In this document: positions 22,148-32,656 of the stretch, piece by piece
Layout of the letters: the number at the start of each line of letters is the position of its first letter
Position numbering within the stretch: the stretch's first letter is position 1
Source: Pisolithus tinctorius
Taxonomy: Eukaryota > Basidiomycota > Agaricomycetes > Boletales > Pisolithaceae
Length of the DNA stretch: 64,000 nt
Direction: 5' to 3'
Assembly: GCA_024663395.1 (NCBI GenBank)
Contig: JANFAH010000028.1
Span: 558,001-622,000, forward strand
Notes under the pieces: model-generated
Told to the model about the DNA's origin: nothing
The model's input: the letters and a program-made list of their open reading frames with translations, nothing else
Database searches by the model: none
Translations under genes and position numbers: made by a program

Positions 22148-23523
22148 ATGATATTCAGCTCTATTCTCAAGTTGCCAACAAAGTATGCACTCGGGTGCCA
22201 CTTGTGGGGGCACCAGGATGTGATCCTCTGTCTAGCAGTGTCAAACTCTGGAACATTGTTGGCAAGTGGAGGTAGGAATTCAGTAGTGTTCTTTCGAATC
22301 CAATGCATATTAGCCAACAGGTTTCGATGGACTGAGGGTATGGGACTTACACAAAGAGGTTCAGCTACCCCAACCTCCACAGATGTGAAGTCCCAAAGAT
22401 CCCATTACAACTATTACTTGGCTCGCACAAAATGACAGTATACAGGAAACCTTGTGCTGTGGGACAGGACTGGGCTACTTGCTGATCTGGAGGCAGTGCC
22501 CACATACTGTGGTCAAATTCGAGGAAGTAGTTGCCAGGAGGATTAGTGAAGGGCATGAAATCATGGCCATTGCTTCAGATGCAGGTAATGGCACAGGAAC
22601 TCATATCATCGTAATGATGCAGGACAAATGAGTTCAGACCTGGACAATAGATTCTAGGAATCGACTGTCAAATGTCTTCAGCATCGAGTTAACGATGTCC
22701 ATTCCGTGTGCTGTGTACCTCCAAGGCTGCGACATCATAGTTTTTGGGATGTATGATGGAGACATGTAAGATGATAGGCCCAAGACTCGTGAATACAGAT
22801 CTAATGAGATTGCCCTTTGCAAGCCATGTTCTACGAAGTGACAACAGGATGGTCGTCAAAATGAGGTCTACAGGAATGACAATGTGAGTAAGAGATCTTC
22901 AGTCTCAGCAAGCCAATCGATCTGACCTGTACTTAGGGGCTCTGCATGTGTCAACAAGATGGGAAGTTTATTCATCATAGACAATGCTATAAGTGGATTT
23001 AGCCTACATCGACTGAATGACAGAAGCTGCATAAGGACATACGATACCAAACTGCTAAAAATGTACCCCAAACAAGTAGCCTTCATGGAGGACGGCACGA
23101 TGATCATTGGGGGATCTGATAATGGGTTAGTATATATCTTTGAAATGAATACTGGAACCAAGCGACAGGTGCTATGGCACTCAAGGACAGCATGGACACA
23201 GACAATTACGGTGAGCATCCCCATAAATGTAGAAAACATCTTACACCCACATGTACCAGACATACGATGGAGAGGATCATACAGGGATTGTTGCGGCATC
23301 TTCCAATAATGACACAGACAATACAATAACAGTCTGGAAAAAGCCGAAGAGGGATTTGCAATCATGGCCAGGGAAGAAAGAAAGCTCATTGCAGGCCCTG
23401 TTCAGGGCTATACATGCCACAATACAATTCTTAATGCAACTACTCACCATTGCCTTCGCAGTGAAGCTCGCCTACAATGTTGCAGTTAGTTACCACCTAT
23501 CCAATCAACTTAATACTGACTGA
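22148..23523 (+). CDS. TE-E cargo: WD40-repeat protein with C-terminal membrane segment
   Basis: The start ATG at 22148 precedes WGHQDVILCLAVSNSGTLLASGG, a typical first WD40 blade, then a splice donor. Further blades in later frames and exons include LCCGTGLGYLLIWRQ, FEEVVARRISEGHEIMAI, QTWTIDSRN.., VFGMYDGD and KQVAFMEDGTMIIGGSDNGL. An intron at 23211-23259 joins TIT to TYDGEDHTGIVAASS. The last exon has ITVWKKPKRDL and a hydrophobic helix (LMQLLTIAFAVKLAYNVAV). This layout is a known multicopy Agaricomycete family of unknown function. An in-frame TGA after MMQDK (about 22628) may be a splice or a real stop. Confidence 0.7.
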
Positions 23524-23616
23524 CCAAAGGCAGATCATAGGAAGGCCACCGTGGAGAATGATTTAATGATTGAATTCATCAGTAAGAGACCTAGAGTTGA
23601 CATGTATGAACTTTCG

Positions 23617-23901
23617 CAGTGTCTTTTGATGTGGACAACAGGATGGAAGAATGGTCTAGGGGTATGTAGTCAGATTGATAACCAAGTAAACAGCGTACAC
23701 TGTGCTTATCTTTATTGAATGCACATATGCAATTTTATTATATCTTTGTCTACACTCGTATTATAGATTATTCGGCTCATGTCGAATGTTTAACTCATTG
23801 ACAGTCGCATCGCACTGTCTTTGCAAATACTACATACTACTATCAATACTGATATAATTCTAATTATTCTAATGCTATGGTGTCTAACACTAATGGGCTG
23901 C
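23617..23901 (+). repeat. Foldback repeat FB1, left arm
   Basis: It starts CAGTGTCTTTTGATGTGG, includes AAGAATGGTCTAGGGGTATG and ends GTGTCTAACACTAATGGGCTGC, where TE-F is inserted. It matches the left arm of FB2 (36097 on). The right arm continues at 29248. Confidence 0.75.
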
Positions 23902-24409
23902 TGTCAAGTACGGGATGTCCGGGTTGAGTCTGGACCGGAGACCAAAGGGTCAGGATCAAGAGGAGAGACGAGAGTACAGAAGAATTGGACTGGTTGGACT
24001 TAGCGACTGAGAGTACAGCACTATTCCCTTGCGTGGGTCTCAGTCCAAGTCTGAGGCCGAGGCAGAGTTATCAGAGGTAACTTAGTTGATTTCAGACTGA
24101 GGTCTACAGGCTGAGTATCTACGAGTTTATATACCAGAAGTAACTATAGTATGGAGACCGGTAATGCTGGTCTCACAAAGATTGCTAAGGTGATTGGTAA
24201 GACAAGTATTAGTAACATATGACTAAGGTAGCGGAGACTGGGACAGGTGGACCAGAGACAGGACCGGGCAGGACCTAGCTGAAGTGACAGACACTGCAAA
24301 GCAGTGTCTACTGCGCTAGACCAACTGGAGATATGGGTTTGGCGAGGCCAAGGCCGGACTGAGTGAGCGCAAGGCTGAGTCTGGCTGGGGTCGAGGCATG
24401 ACTATGACA
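23902..24409 (-). repeat. TE-F 3' LTR
   Basis: Plus-strand ends are TGTCAAGTAC and GACTATGACA. TATATAAA (minus strand) is at 24126-24133. It lacks a 17-bp GC-rich segment present in the 5' LTR. Confidence 0.92.
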
Positions 24410-24427
24410 GTATCCCCCTCTTAGGGG
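24410..24427 (-). other. TE-F polypurine tract
   Basis: Minus strand: CCCCTAAGAGGGGGATAC directly before the 3' LTR, identical to the tract of TE-B. Confidence 0.75.
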
Positions 24428-24546
24428 TCGAACCCATGAGACCCCTGCAAGGATGGTGGGCTGAGTCCGAAAATCAGCTGAGTTTGAAAAACCGATACTT
24501 GTGGCTCGCTAAGCCTTTTGCGTCTCTCTTTCTCATCCTAAACATC

Positions 24547-25613
24547 ATGTCTGATTCGAGACTGATCGTTGCCGCTGACAACAATGATGAAGGCTGGGTC
24601 GTCATTGACTGGACCCAAATGCCTGATGACGACATCAGGTATGACACCGATGATGAGGAGGAGGTGATGAAGGCAAAGGCAAAGGAGAGAAAAAGGCGAA
24701 AGGCAGCTGAGCAAGCCTGGCAGGAGGAGCAGGCTTGGCTTGAGGCCGAGTGAGCAGAGAGGGAGAAGGCCGAAGCCGAGAGGATAGCGTGGGAGGCCAA
24801 GGAGCAAAGGGCTCATGAGGAAGAAGAGAAGCGCAGAGCCGAGGAGGAGAAGGAGGCTGAGCATAAGCACAAGGCTGAGGCCATGAAGGGTGATGAAGCT
24901 GGGGCCGGTAGTAGTGAGACCGCCAAGGTGAAGAAGGTGGTCATGGACCCTGGGTGAGTACCTTCTCTACTCTTGTGCATTTTCGTCTGAAGTCCAGTTT
25001 TAGCTGTACCTGCTGCGCCTGGGTGAGGACCATCTGCGAATTCCTCATGGATGGTAATAAGAAGTGGGTCGCCTGTATACGGTGCAACCAGTCGAAGGGC
25101 AAGTGCCAGTGGCCTGGGGATGGCAAGGATGCCAAGGCCAGTCCTAAGAGCAGGGTTGACAAAGGAAAGAAGTGCAAGGCTGATGACGAGATGCCTGAGC
25201 CCGGACCAAGCCAAAAGAAGTGGGCGAAGTCAAAAACAACCGAGGTGTTGGAGGTCGATGAAACCGAAGCCAGTGGGAGCGGGGTGAGGAAGACCAGTGG
25301 GGGGTTCTCGGGTTTAGAAGACAAACTCGAGTGACTCATCGATGTCGTGGGGCTTATTGCCAACAACCTGGCGGGCCTCTTCGAGCTTCAAGAGGCTGTG
25401 GTCGAGAACTCGGGCCGGATCACCGACGCGCTTGAAGCCATGCTCGATGAGTCCTATGGCTTCAGGGTGGTGGTCACCCCTTTGGACTCAGGCTCGTCCG
25501 AACTTGACGCCGAGGAACTGTGCGAGGAGGCTGCCTGGCTACAGGCCGAGGCCAAGGGTGAAGAGGATGAGGAAGCCGAGGGGGAGGACAAACCCATGGC
25601 CAAGGCCGAGTAG
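24547..25613 (+). pseudogene. TE-F antisense accessory gene, Zn2Cys6-like
   Basis: Exon 1 (24547-24953) starts MSDSRLIVAADNNDEGW, then an acidic block (DDDIRYDTDDEEE) and a Lys/Glu/Ala coiled coil. The intron is 24954-25003 (GTGAGTA..TTTTAG). Exon 2 opens with the cluster CTCCAWVRTIC, 12 residues, CIRCNQSKGKC, followed by a Lys-rich and acidic linker and the conserved VGLIANNLAGLFELQEAVVE helix, ending in an acidic tail at 25613. Two in-frame TGA codons (about 24751 and 25333) each replace what reads as CGA in context (LEAE-x-AEREK, KLE-x-LIDVV). The gene is therefore one or two CpG transitions from intact. It resembles a nuclear DNA-binding protein; function is unknown. Confidence 0.78.
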
Positions 25614-25802
25614 TCATCGTAGCATAGCGATCTTGTAGTTTTTTCCTCTGCCAATGTCACGTGTCCAGTGTCCAGTCTCTGTGTTATATAGTAAGTAGAG
25701 AAATCAAGAAAAGGGGAAAACAGAGTAAGTAAGAAAATCAGAGGGGAACTATGTACCAATAGGAAACAGAAACAGAAAACTGAGGCCGGTTGAAAACGGT
25801 CC

Positions 25803-27254
25803 TCACTGGTGTGGGCTGGGTTTGTTGGGGTAGTGGAAATGGAACTCTTGGATGAGTTCAGAAGCATTGTCAAGCTCTGTAGCGAGTACCCAAGTGGTTT
25901 CTTCATCGGTCCCCTCATAGCCGGTCCACTGGACTAAGTACTGAAGCCAACACTGGCAATGCTGGTCGACCTTAGAGTCAAGGATTTCTGCTACCTCAAA
26001 CTCTAGGTCACCATCGACTTCAACTGGTGGGGGTGGTGGTTGAGTCTGGTTCGGGATGGTATTAGGGACGGCTGGCTCGAGTTGGGAAACGTGGAAGACC
26101 AGATGTACTGCGCGCATTGAGTCTGGCAGGCGCAGTGTGAATGAGTGGGTACTGGCCTGAGCTATGACTGGGTACGGTCCAAGATTCTTCTCTGAGAGCT
26201 TCTTGGAAGGCTGAGTAGACCGGAAGTATTTGGCTTTGACATATACTTGGTCACCAACCTTGAAGTCCAGAGCTGGCATGTGTTTGGCATCGGCCAGTCC
26301 TTGATAACACTGTTGTGCGCGGGTCATTTCCTTGCATAAGAACTGGTGCAGTGAGTCCAGGTCGACTGCATAATCGTGAGCCCAAGCGGAGGTAAGATCG
26401 CACTCTGGGTATACCGAGATGTTGGGATGATAGCCCTTATTAGCGAAGAAAGGTGAGACACTGGTAGTAGCACTAGGGGCATTGTTGTAGGTGAACTCGG
26501 CCTCCCAGTGTGGCGGGAGTGCCGAGGCCTTGGCCTTGCTGAATACAACAGCAAAGTCGTGATACTCTTCCAGGACATTGGGTAAGGCCAGAGGAGGGGA
26601 AGCCGAGGCCGATCGGGCTTGAGCTGAGTCTGAGGGACGGAGCTGAAGTTGGAACTGGACAAACCCTTCAAGTTTGCAGGTGCACACAAAGGTGGCTGCA
26701 TTGATGAGGGAAACAAGAGGGGCTTTCAGAGGGGTGCGAGCCGGGGAGTCGGGGACTGGTACAGATGGCGCAAGGCTGGGTTGGTCACTAGGACCGGGGT
26801 CAGGAAGGCCGGTGGAAACTGGACTTACAGAGGGTGTTGACGAGGTTGGCATTCCTTGTGCAGGAGTCCGGAATGTTAGACTGCCCAATACCCAATCAAT
26901 CAACAGATTGTAGTGGGTGAGCCAGTCATGTCTGAGGACTATTCTACACTCAGAATCCAACGGGGCTAGATACAGGGTTACCGGGGTGACATTGCCGGAC
27001 GCGAAGTGGATATTGACATCTACTGCTTGGGTTATGGTGAAGGTGGACGTTCCATTGAAGAGCCGGAGTCGGATTGGGGAGACCGAGTATGGGGTAAAAG
27101 ATTGTTGATTAGCAAAGTGATTATCTATAAAACAGTGAGTGGAAACAGAGTCCACTAAAGTACGAAGCCAAGGTAAATCTGGGTTTTCTAATGTGACATA
27201 GGGGGTTAAAGAATTTGGACTGGAAAGAGCAGATGTGTTGAGACAAGCCTCCAA
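25803..27254 (-). CDS. TE-F pol: protease fused in frame to integrase tail and chromodomain
   Basis: 483 residues. It starts before the protease-like block LVDSVSTHCFIDNHFA (the active-site triplet DSG/DTG reads DSV), with LRHDWLTHYNLLIDW behind it. Pre-RT sequence runs to SKAKASALPPHWEAE at residues 240-255. The next codons are FTYNNAPSATTSVSPFF, the end of the integrase core. RT, RNase H and the DDE core, roughly 2.5 kb or more in relatives, are deleted without loss of frame. The integrase SH3-like tail and chromodomain (LEFEVAEIL..LATELDNASELI) complete it. An intact frame after such a deletion suggests transposition or selection after the deletion. Confidence 0.88.
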   Translation of the reverse strand: MEACLNTSALSSPNSLTPYVTLENPDLPWLRTLVDSVSTHCFIDNHFANQQSFTPYSVSPIRLRLFNGTSTFTITQAVDVNIHFASGNVTPVTLYLAPLDSECRIVLRHDWLTHYNLLIDWVLGSLTFRTPAQGMPTSSTPSVSPVSTGLPDPGPSDQPSLAPSVPVPDSPARTPLKAPLVSLINAATFVCTCKLEGFVQFQLQLRPSDSAQARSASASPPLALPNVLEEYHDFAVVFSKAKASALPPHWEAEFTYNNAPSATTSVSPFFANKGYHPNISVYPECDLTSAWAHDYAVDLDSLHQFLCKEMTRAQQCYQGLADAKHMPALDFKVGDQVYVKAKYFRSTQPSKKLSEKNLGPYPVIAQASTHSFTLRLPDSMRAVHLVFHVSQLEPAVPNTIPNQTQPPPPPVEVDGDLEFEVAEILDSKVDQHCQCWLQYLVQWTGYEGTDEETTWVLATELDNASELIQEFHFHYPNKPSPHQ

Positions 27255-27313
27255 GTTTGCACAACCGGAGTCAATGCAGCTCCTGGATTGTGCAGAGTAC
27301 CAGGAGCTGCTAC

Positions 27314-28684
27314 CTATTTTTTTGTCTTGGGGGTAGAACCCGAGTCTGAGGCTGGTGCAGCCTCAGTGGTGGCCATGGCACGAGCCTTGGCCTTTCCGGT
27401 CTTCTTGGGGCATTTGTCAGCGAAGTGACCGGACCCTCCGCAGAACATGCAGAGGTTTCCGTCTATGTGATGCTTGCGTTCTTCGGGGGTAAGCTTTCCA
27501 TCTTTGCCGAGTTTGCTAGGCTCAGGCTTGGACAAATTGCTGTTATTATTGTTGCCTGGCTTCGATGAAGCCGGCTTGGGAGATGATCCGGAGTTGTTGT
27601 TGTTGCTGGTCTTGGATTTCTCCTGACCAGTCTTGGGCTGACTGTTATTGCCGGAACCTCCGGACTTGTTGTTGCTGGAGTTGGATGAGCCCTGGTGCTT
27701 ATTCACCCTTTGGACTTCTTCCTTGCACTCCCAATAGTGCGCATCTATTTCTTGGGCGAGGTGGCAGAGCTCGTGAAGTGTCCGGGGTTTGCCAACTCGA
27801 CAGACTTCGTCCTTAATCCAGTCTGGGAGCCCGGAATAGAAATGATGGCACAGCGCACCATCTCTGTAGCCTCTGACTTGCGAAGCAAGCTGATTAAAGT
27901 CTACTACATACTTGTTAATGCGCTGACTTTCCTTCATATGTAAATGGTCGAGTTGGCTCTCAGCGTCAGCGACCGGATCGTGGGGGCCAAAGGTTGTTTG
28001 TAGCTCCAGGACAAACTCCCTCCAGGAGTCCATCCAGAGAGGCCAATCATCGGGGTCATCAAGCCCGAGCAAGTCCAGCTCGAACCACTCTAAGGCCATG
28101 CCTTTGAGGTATGATTGGGCAAAGATGACTTTGGCGCGGTCGGTCTTGGAAATTAAGCTCGCACTGGATAAAGAACGTGCAGAGCTTCTTAGGGTCGGTG
28201 CCATCAAAGGTATCGGGCTCGTGTAGCTTGGTCCTGCTTGAGGACTCAGGACTAGTATGGGCGTTGCGAGCCAACAGCTTGATGGCCTTCGCAAGACTGT
28301 CGAAGACTGCGACCGCAGGTTTGGTGTCTGGGTCTGGGACATCCAGTTTGTCCTCCAGATCATCCTCATCCGGATTATTGTCACCAGGCCCATCATCGCT
28401 GGGACCATTGCCAGGGTCATCATTATCTGGGTTATTATCATCATCGTTGCCCAGCCCATCATTGCCAGGGTCACCCTTGGGGATGGGAGCAGTGGGACAA
28501 TGTGGGGTGGGGGTATTAGATGTGTGGGCTGAAAAGCCCCTGAAGGGACTAATGGGATCTGGGGAGTGCCTAGTGGTGCCCAAAGCAGCTAGTGCTGTTT
28601 CGTGGCAAGCCCCACTGGCTGAGGCAGAGTCGGGATTGGTGGCAGAACAGCCATGGGGGGTTGGAAGCGAGTCTTGGTTGCCAT
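27314..28684 (-). pseudogene. TE-F gag with zinc knuckle, frameshifted
   Basis: The N-terminal part (frame of 28059-28700) is acidic with Asn/Asp/Pro/Gly repeats (GNDDDNNPDNDDPGNGPSDD) and reaches EPDTFDGTDPKKLCTFF and CELNFQDR. Just after that, near 28140, the frame breaks and the rest is in the frame of 27314-28474: RAKVIFAQSYLKGMALEWFE, INKYVVDFNQLASQV and GLPDWIKDEV. An Asn/Ser/Lys-rich linker leads to CMFCGGSGHFADKC (CX2CX4HX4C). The start is not certain: ATG 28684 is out of frame with the long N-terminal frame. Confidence 0.85.
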
Positions 28685-28722
28685 GATGTATTAGACCCAC
28701 ACAAGTGGAGAGTCTGAAATAC

Positions 28723-29247
28723 TGTCAAGTATGGGATGTCTGGGTTGAGTCCAGACTGGAGACCAAAGGGGGTGCGAGGCCGTAGGGTCGGGATCAAGAG
28801 GAGAGACAAGAGTACAGAAGAATTGGACTGGTTGGACTTAGCGACTGAGAGTACAGCACTATTCCCTTGCGTGGGTCTCAGTCCGAGTCTGAGGCCGAGG
28901 TGGAGTTATCAGAGGTAACTTAGTTGATTTCAGACTGAGGTCTACAGGCCGAGTATCTATGAGTTTATATACCAGAAGTAACTATAGTATGGAGACCAGT
29001 AATGCCAGTCTCACAAAGATTGCTAAGGTGATTGGTAAGACGAGTATTAGTAACGTATGACTAAGGTAGCAGAGACCAGGACAGGTGGACTGGAGACAGG
29101 ACTGGGCAGGACCTAGCTGAAGTGACAGACACTGCAAAGCAGTGTCTACTGTGCTAGACCAACTGGAGATACAGGTTTGGCGAGGCCGAGGCCAGACTGA
29201 GTGAGCGTGAGGCTGAGTCCGGCCAGGGTCGAGGCACAACTATGACA
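28723..29247 (-). repeat. TE-F 5' LTR
   Basis: 525 bp, TGTCAAGTAT to AACTATGACA on the plus strand. TATATAAA (minus strand) at 28964-28971. It is followed on the minus strand by GTATTTCAGACTCTCC, the likely primer-binding region. Confidence 0.92.
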
Positions 29248-29700
29248 GCTGCGAGCAAAGAGGGTTAATAGAATGCCAAGTATTGAGAAGTGATGACTTA
29301 CCTGTAGGTGGTGGAAAGAGGGAAAAGGTGTTCATGAGAAAAGTCGTCATTGATATACTGAATGCAAATCATGATCATGTGGTAGCTGCACATGAGTACA
29401 TGATCGTGAGTTGCGTTCAGTATATCAACGATGACTTTTCTCATGAACACCTTTTCCCTCTTTCCACCACCTACAGGCAAGTCGTCACTTCTCAATACTT
29501 GGCATTCTATTAACCCTCTTCGCTCGCAGCCCACCACTTTAGCATTAGATACCATAGCATTAGAATTAGATTTACATCAATATTGATAGTAGCCTTTGCA
29601 ATTAGAACTAGAATTAGATCAATATTCATAGTAGTCTGCGATGATGGTGTGATGCAACCATCAATGTGAAACCTAAACTTCAAATGATTGCTATCAATGG
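29248..29700 (+). repeat. Foldback repeat FB1, central hairpin and right arm
   Basis: Includes a hairpin with arms of about 118 bp (about 29248-29366 and 29413-29532) and a 45-base loop, then the outer right arm with TTAGCATTAGA and repeated ATCAATATTGATAGTAG-type motifs. The same hairpin is in FB2 (36515-36815) and, on one side only, in FB3. Confidence 0.78.
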
Positions 29701-29818
29701 TAGTTCATACTGTGGCTGCCATTGATTTAAGCATCCAACGTGAGTCAAACAATCTACAGCTGCTCCAGTTAACCATATACATCCAGGTCCATTACCATCA
29801 TTGCTGATGCATATCTTG

Positions 29819-29955
29819 CTGCGATGGCGGCAATTATGTTGGTTCTTTTCTTTTCTTTTTGCAAAGTAAGTCACTCATTTTTGCGACAGCAGCGATTATG
29901 TCAGTTCTTTTCTTTTCTTTTGTTTTCACAAAGTAAGTCACCCATTTTTGCGACC
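29819..29955 (+). repeat. Two-copy tandem repeat, about 65 bp
   Basis: Two units begin TTGCGAYRGCRGCRATTATG-like and share TTCTTTTCTTTTC, CAAAGTAAGTCA and CCATTTTTGCGA. The units differ by a few transitions and a short insertion. Confidence 0.6.
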
Positions 29956-30547
29956 ACATTTAATAACTAATGCACGTCAAACACAAAAAATGCATCAATT
30001 TTCCATCAAAGAATCCCCTCCCCCCTGTGGAAGATCCCTCAAATTAGTCATGTATTCAGGTGTATTTCTGACACTGCATACCCATTACTGCTGGCAGGTC
30101 ATGTACTAACCCCATGTACATGTTTAATCAATCAACTAAGCATCTTTAGGTCATTCATTAGCCACCATGATTAATTTTTAGTTGTCCTCCAATGCAATAT
30201 TGTGGTTTTCTGGAATATTACATGTCAAACAAAAGGCCCATCAGCTGTTACTGCAATTTGGATGTAGTGATGTAAGTGGGTGATGAGCACTATTACAATC
30301 AAATGAGGGCGACTGCAATGGCAAGGTTGATATTGAGAGTTCCTGAATTCTGGCAACACTTCTGTTGCAGTAGGCGACCAAATGCAGTGTCAAGTTAGGT
30401 AGTCTATTGTGTTGTCTGATAAAGCCTCTGGTGTCCTCTGCACATTTAATGGGTTAGCTGGTGCAACATCACCAGGTGTGAAGCCATGCTGGTGTGTACT
30501 AGATATTTTCTCACTCTTATTACTAAATGGTATGCTAACAGAAGAAT
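29956..30547. other. Intergenic stretch upstream of F-box gene
   Basis: AT-rich, with a (C)-rich run near 30018 and no recognisable coding region. Confidence 0.5.
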
Positions 30548-32194
30548 TTGTGTGGGCAGGTTCCCAAACGCAATGTAGAAGATACCCTGGGACCACCTTA
30601 CAAAAAGGTGAGGGGTACTTCCCGCCAGCCACCCATATGTGGTCGCAAGGCAGATCCTGGTGCGAAACCTCTCATGCAGTCATTTGGGCAGGTTCCCAAG
30701 TGCACAGCAGAAGACGATGCCATGGGGCTACCTGCAAAATATGTAAGTGGCCAGCAATGTCAAGATTTGACCTTTCCTCATAGCATCTAGGAGGTGCCCT
30801 GAGATTGCCATCTGTTGCGAGTTCCAGATGAACTGCTACTGGAAGTTGTGGACCTGTTGGACACAGATTCACTTCGAAGGTTGTCCCAAGTATCCCAACG
30901 ACTACAACATGTTGCCAGTCATTGTTATCTTGTCTTGGTAGGCTTCAGGCCACCGATTGCTGGTTGGCTGGATGTGAATGAGGTAGTTTGTAATGCCATC
31001 CCTGTGTGGAGGCATGTTGCATTTAAACCAGTGAAGACTTTGTGGTTCAGGTCTTTGCAAACATTAAGCAGGTGACAATTAGGTGCATGTTTGCACTCTT
31101 CCTTAATGAAACATTAAGCAGATGGAAGCTAGGTGCAATGTGTGTGTTCTTCGACTCCCTCAAGGATACGCAAGCAGTCTGTCAAGTGCACTTGCACTTA
31201 TATATTGATCCAATGAGCATGTCCCCCATATTTGGTTCTCTGCTAGAAAGTATACTAGGCTCCGGGTGCACTGAACTTCATGCAAGTAGCCACAGTGCTT
31301 CTGGTGGCTTGATCCGTATTCCTCACATGACCCAATTGTTTCCAAGCACCTTGACATCTCTCAATATCTCGTCGCCTATGTTCTTTTTTCCACACTCTAT
31401 CCGATTTACCCTCTCTGTGCTGTGAAGTGCTCCACTGGCAATTTTATGGCTTAATAATACAGGCCTAAGTCCTTTACAGTGGGCAGTACTCCTTGGCAAG
31501 GTAAACCTACCTTCCCTTGTTGAATTGGAGGTGGACCAGACTTGCCCGTATGGTGCCCTCGCTACCTGTCTAATCGCACATTGGGCTATCTCCAAGCTAA
31601 CTATCTCCCATTGCGGCTTTCTTACCATGTCTGTGGAAGATATCACTCCTTGTTCTGTCCTTCACTCCCTTCAAAAGCTCACAGGACCCGCTACCAGGAT
31701 CCTCCCCCTTCTGAAGGTAATTAGCCTTCCCAGTGACTTCCAATGCCTATACATTACATTTCATCCCTACCATCCTGAAAGAAATCAAAATGTCTTTTCC
31801 GACATTTTGTCGTGTGCAGAATACCTCCCACATCTTTCCCATCTTGAAATCTCAATGCCCATGATCACTTCTGCTGACAAGCTTGCAGCATTCATCACAT
31901 TCCCAATAACTGACAAGTGTGTAATCCCTGTGAGAGACCTCACTTTTAGGGGAATCCACCCAATCCTTAGTACTCCAGATGTCTTCGACACAATTGTAAG
32001 TTCTTCTCTGCACTTACTTTGTTGCCTCTAACTGTTTTTCAGGGTCACTGCAGCCCTTGGCTTAGAGCATTTCCTAATGTTCGTGTGCTGCGTATTGCAT
32101 CAGGTAGACCCCTCCCTCTCGATGGATACAAGGCTATTTTCTGCCCCTTCACTCAACAAAATGTGGAGATCATGATTATTCCATACCAGTATTG
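30548..32194 (+). CDS. TE-E cargo: F-box protein
   Basis: The F-box is clear at 30818-30915: VPDELLLEVVDLLDTDSLRR followed by LSQVSQRLQHVASH. F-box proteins join substrates to SCF ubiquitin ligases through Skp1. The upstream frame (30548-30790) with two GQVPK..ED repeats may be an N-terminal extension in another frame. The region after the F-box runs in several frames or exons: HLYIDPMSMSPIFGSLLE, LFPSTLTSLNIS, ISHCGFLTMSVEDITP, LPHLSHLEISMP, FPNVRVLRIASG and IFCPFTQQNVEIM. It resembles degenerate leucine-rich repeats typical of basidiomycete F-box families. Exon borders are uncertain, and a stop in the middle suggests either introns or decay. Confidence 0.7.
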
Positions 32195-32656
32195 ATGATT
32201 TTACTTGAATGTATGCCATCTACAATGGACATGTTGGAGCATATTGAGATTGAGTAGAGAATTACCTTCAATACCAGCGGCACCCTCTGCAATCAACACG
32301 AAGTTAACCATGCTGACCGCATCCCCCCAGGAAACGTACACCTCACTTCGCTCCCCTGCCACCCCCTCCACTAACATGACACATGTTAGCCCCCTAGTGC
32401 CCCTTCCGCTCCACTCTATACCAGGATGGTCTGAGATACTAATCCATGTACTAATGCTGGAGCTCCTCTCTCCCAGGCATAGTACATACAGGATGTGATA
32501 AACTTGTAAAGATGCTTGTGTCAAAGGTAAATTATGTCAAAATATATACATAGTCAAATCGATAACTATATGATGCGACTATACAAGAAGCACTGATGAA
32601 ATGTCAGTAAATTGATTATGATTAGGCTGAAAGACCTACCTTGTGGCATCAATCAG
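32195..32656. other. Gap between F-box and KOW genes
   Basis: The two genes converge here. Short ORFs on both strands have no recognisable domain. Confidence 0.5.

Larger units (their letters stand above)
23902..29247 (-). mobile_element. TE-F: complete but non-autonomous Ty3/gypsy element
   Basis: 5346 bp with LTRs of 508 and 525 bp and a perfect duplication GCTGC (23897-23901 and 29248-29252). It has gag, a short pol that goes from protease to integrase tail, an antisense accessory gene and a purine tract. RT, RNase H and the integrase core are missing, yet the pol frame stays open across the junction. It would need enzymes from a relative in trans. Same family as TE-B and TE-G. LTR differences are almost all CpG transitions plus one 17-bp indel. 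Confidence 0.93.

Noticed and set aside
28177..28686. Plus-strand 169-aa ORF over TE-F gag
   Set aside because: It is the antisense shadow of the repetitive acidic gag region; its Ser/Gly/Leu-rich content mirrors those codons.
29283..29555. Two overlapping ORFs on opposite strands with the same protein start, also at 36489-36836
   Set aside because: They are the two arms of a hairpin read from each side, so identical peptides are expected. There is no coding signal.
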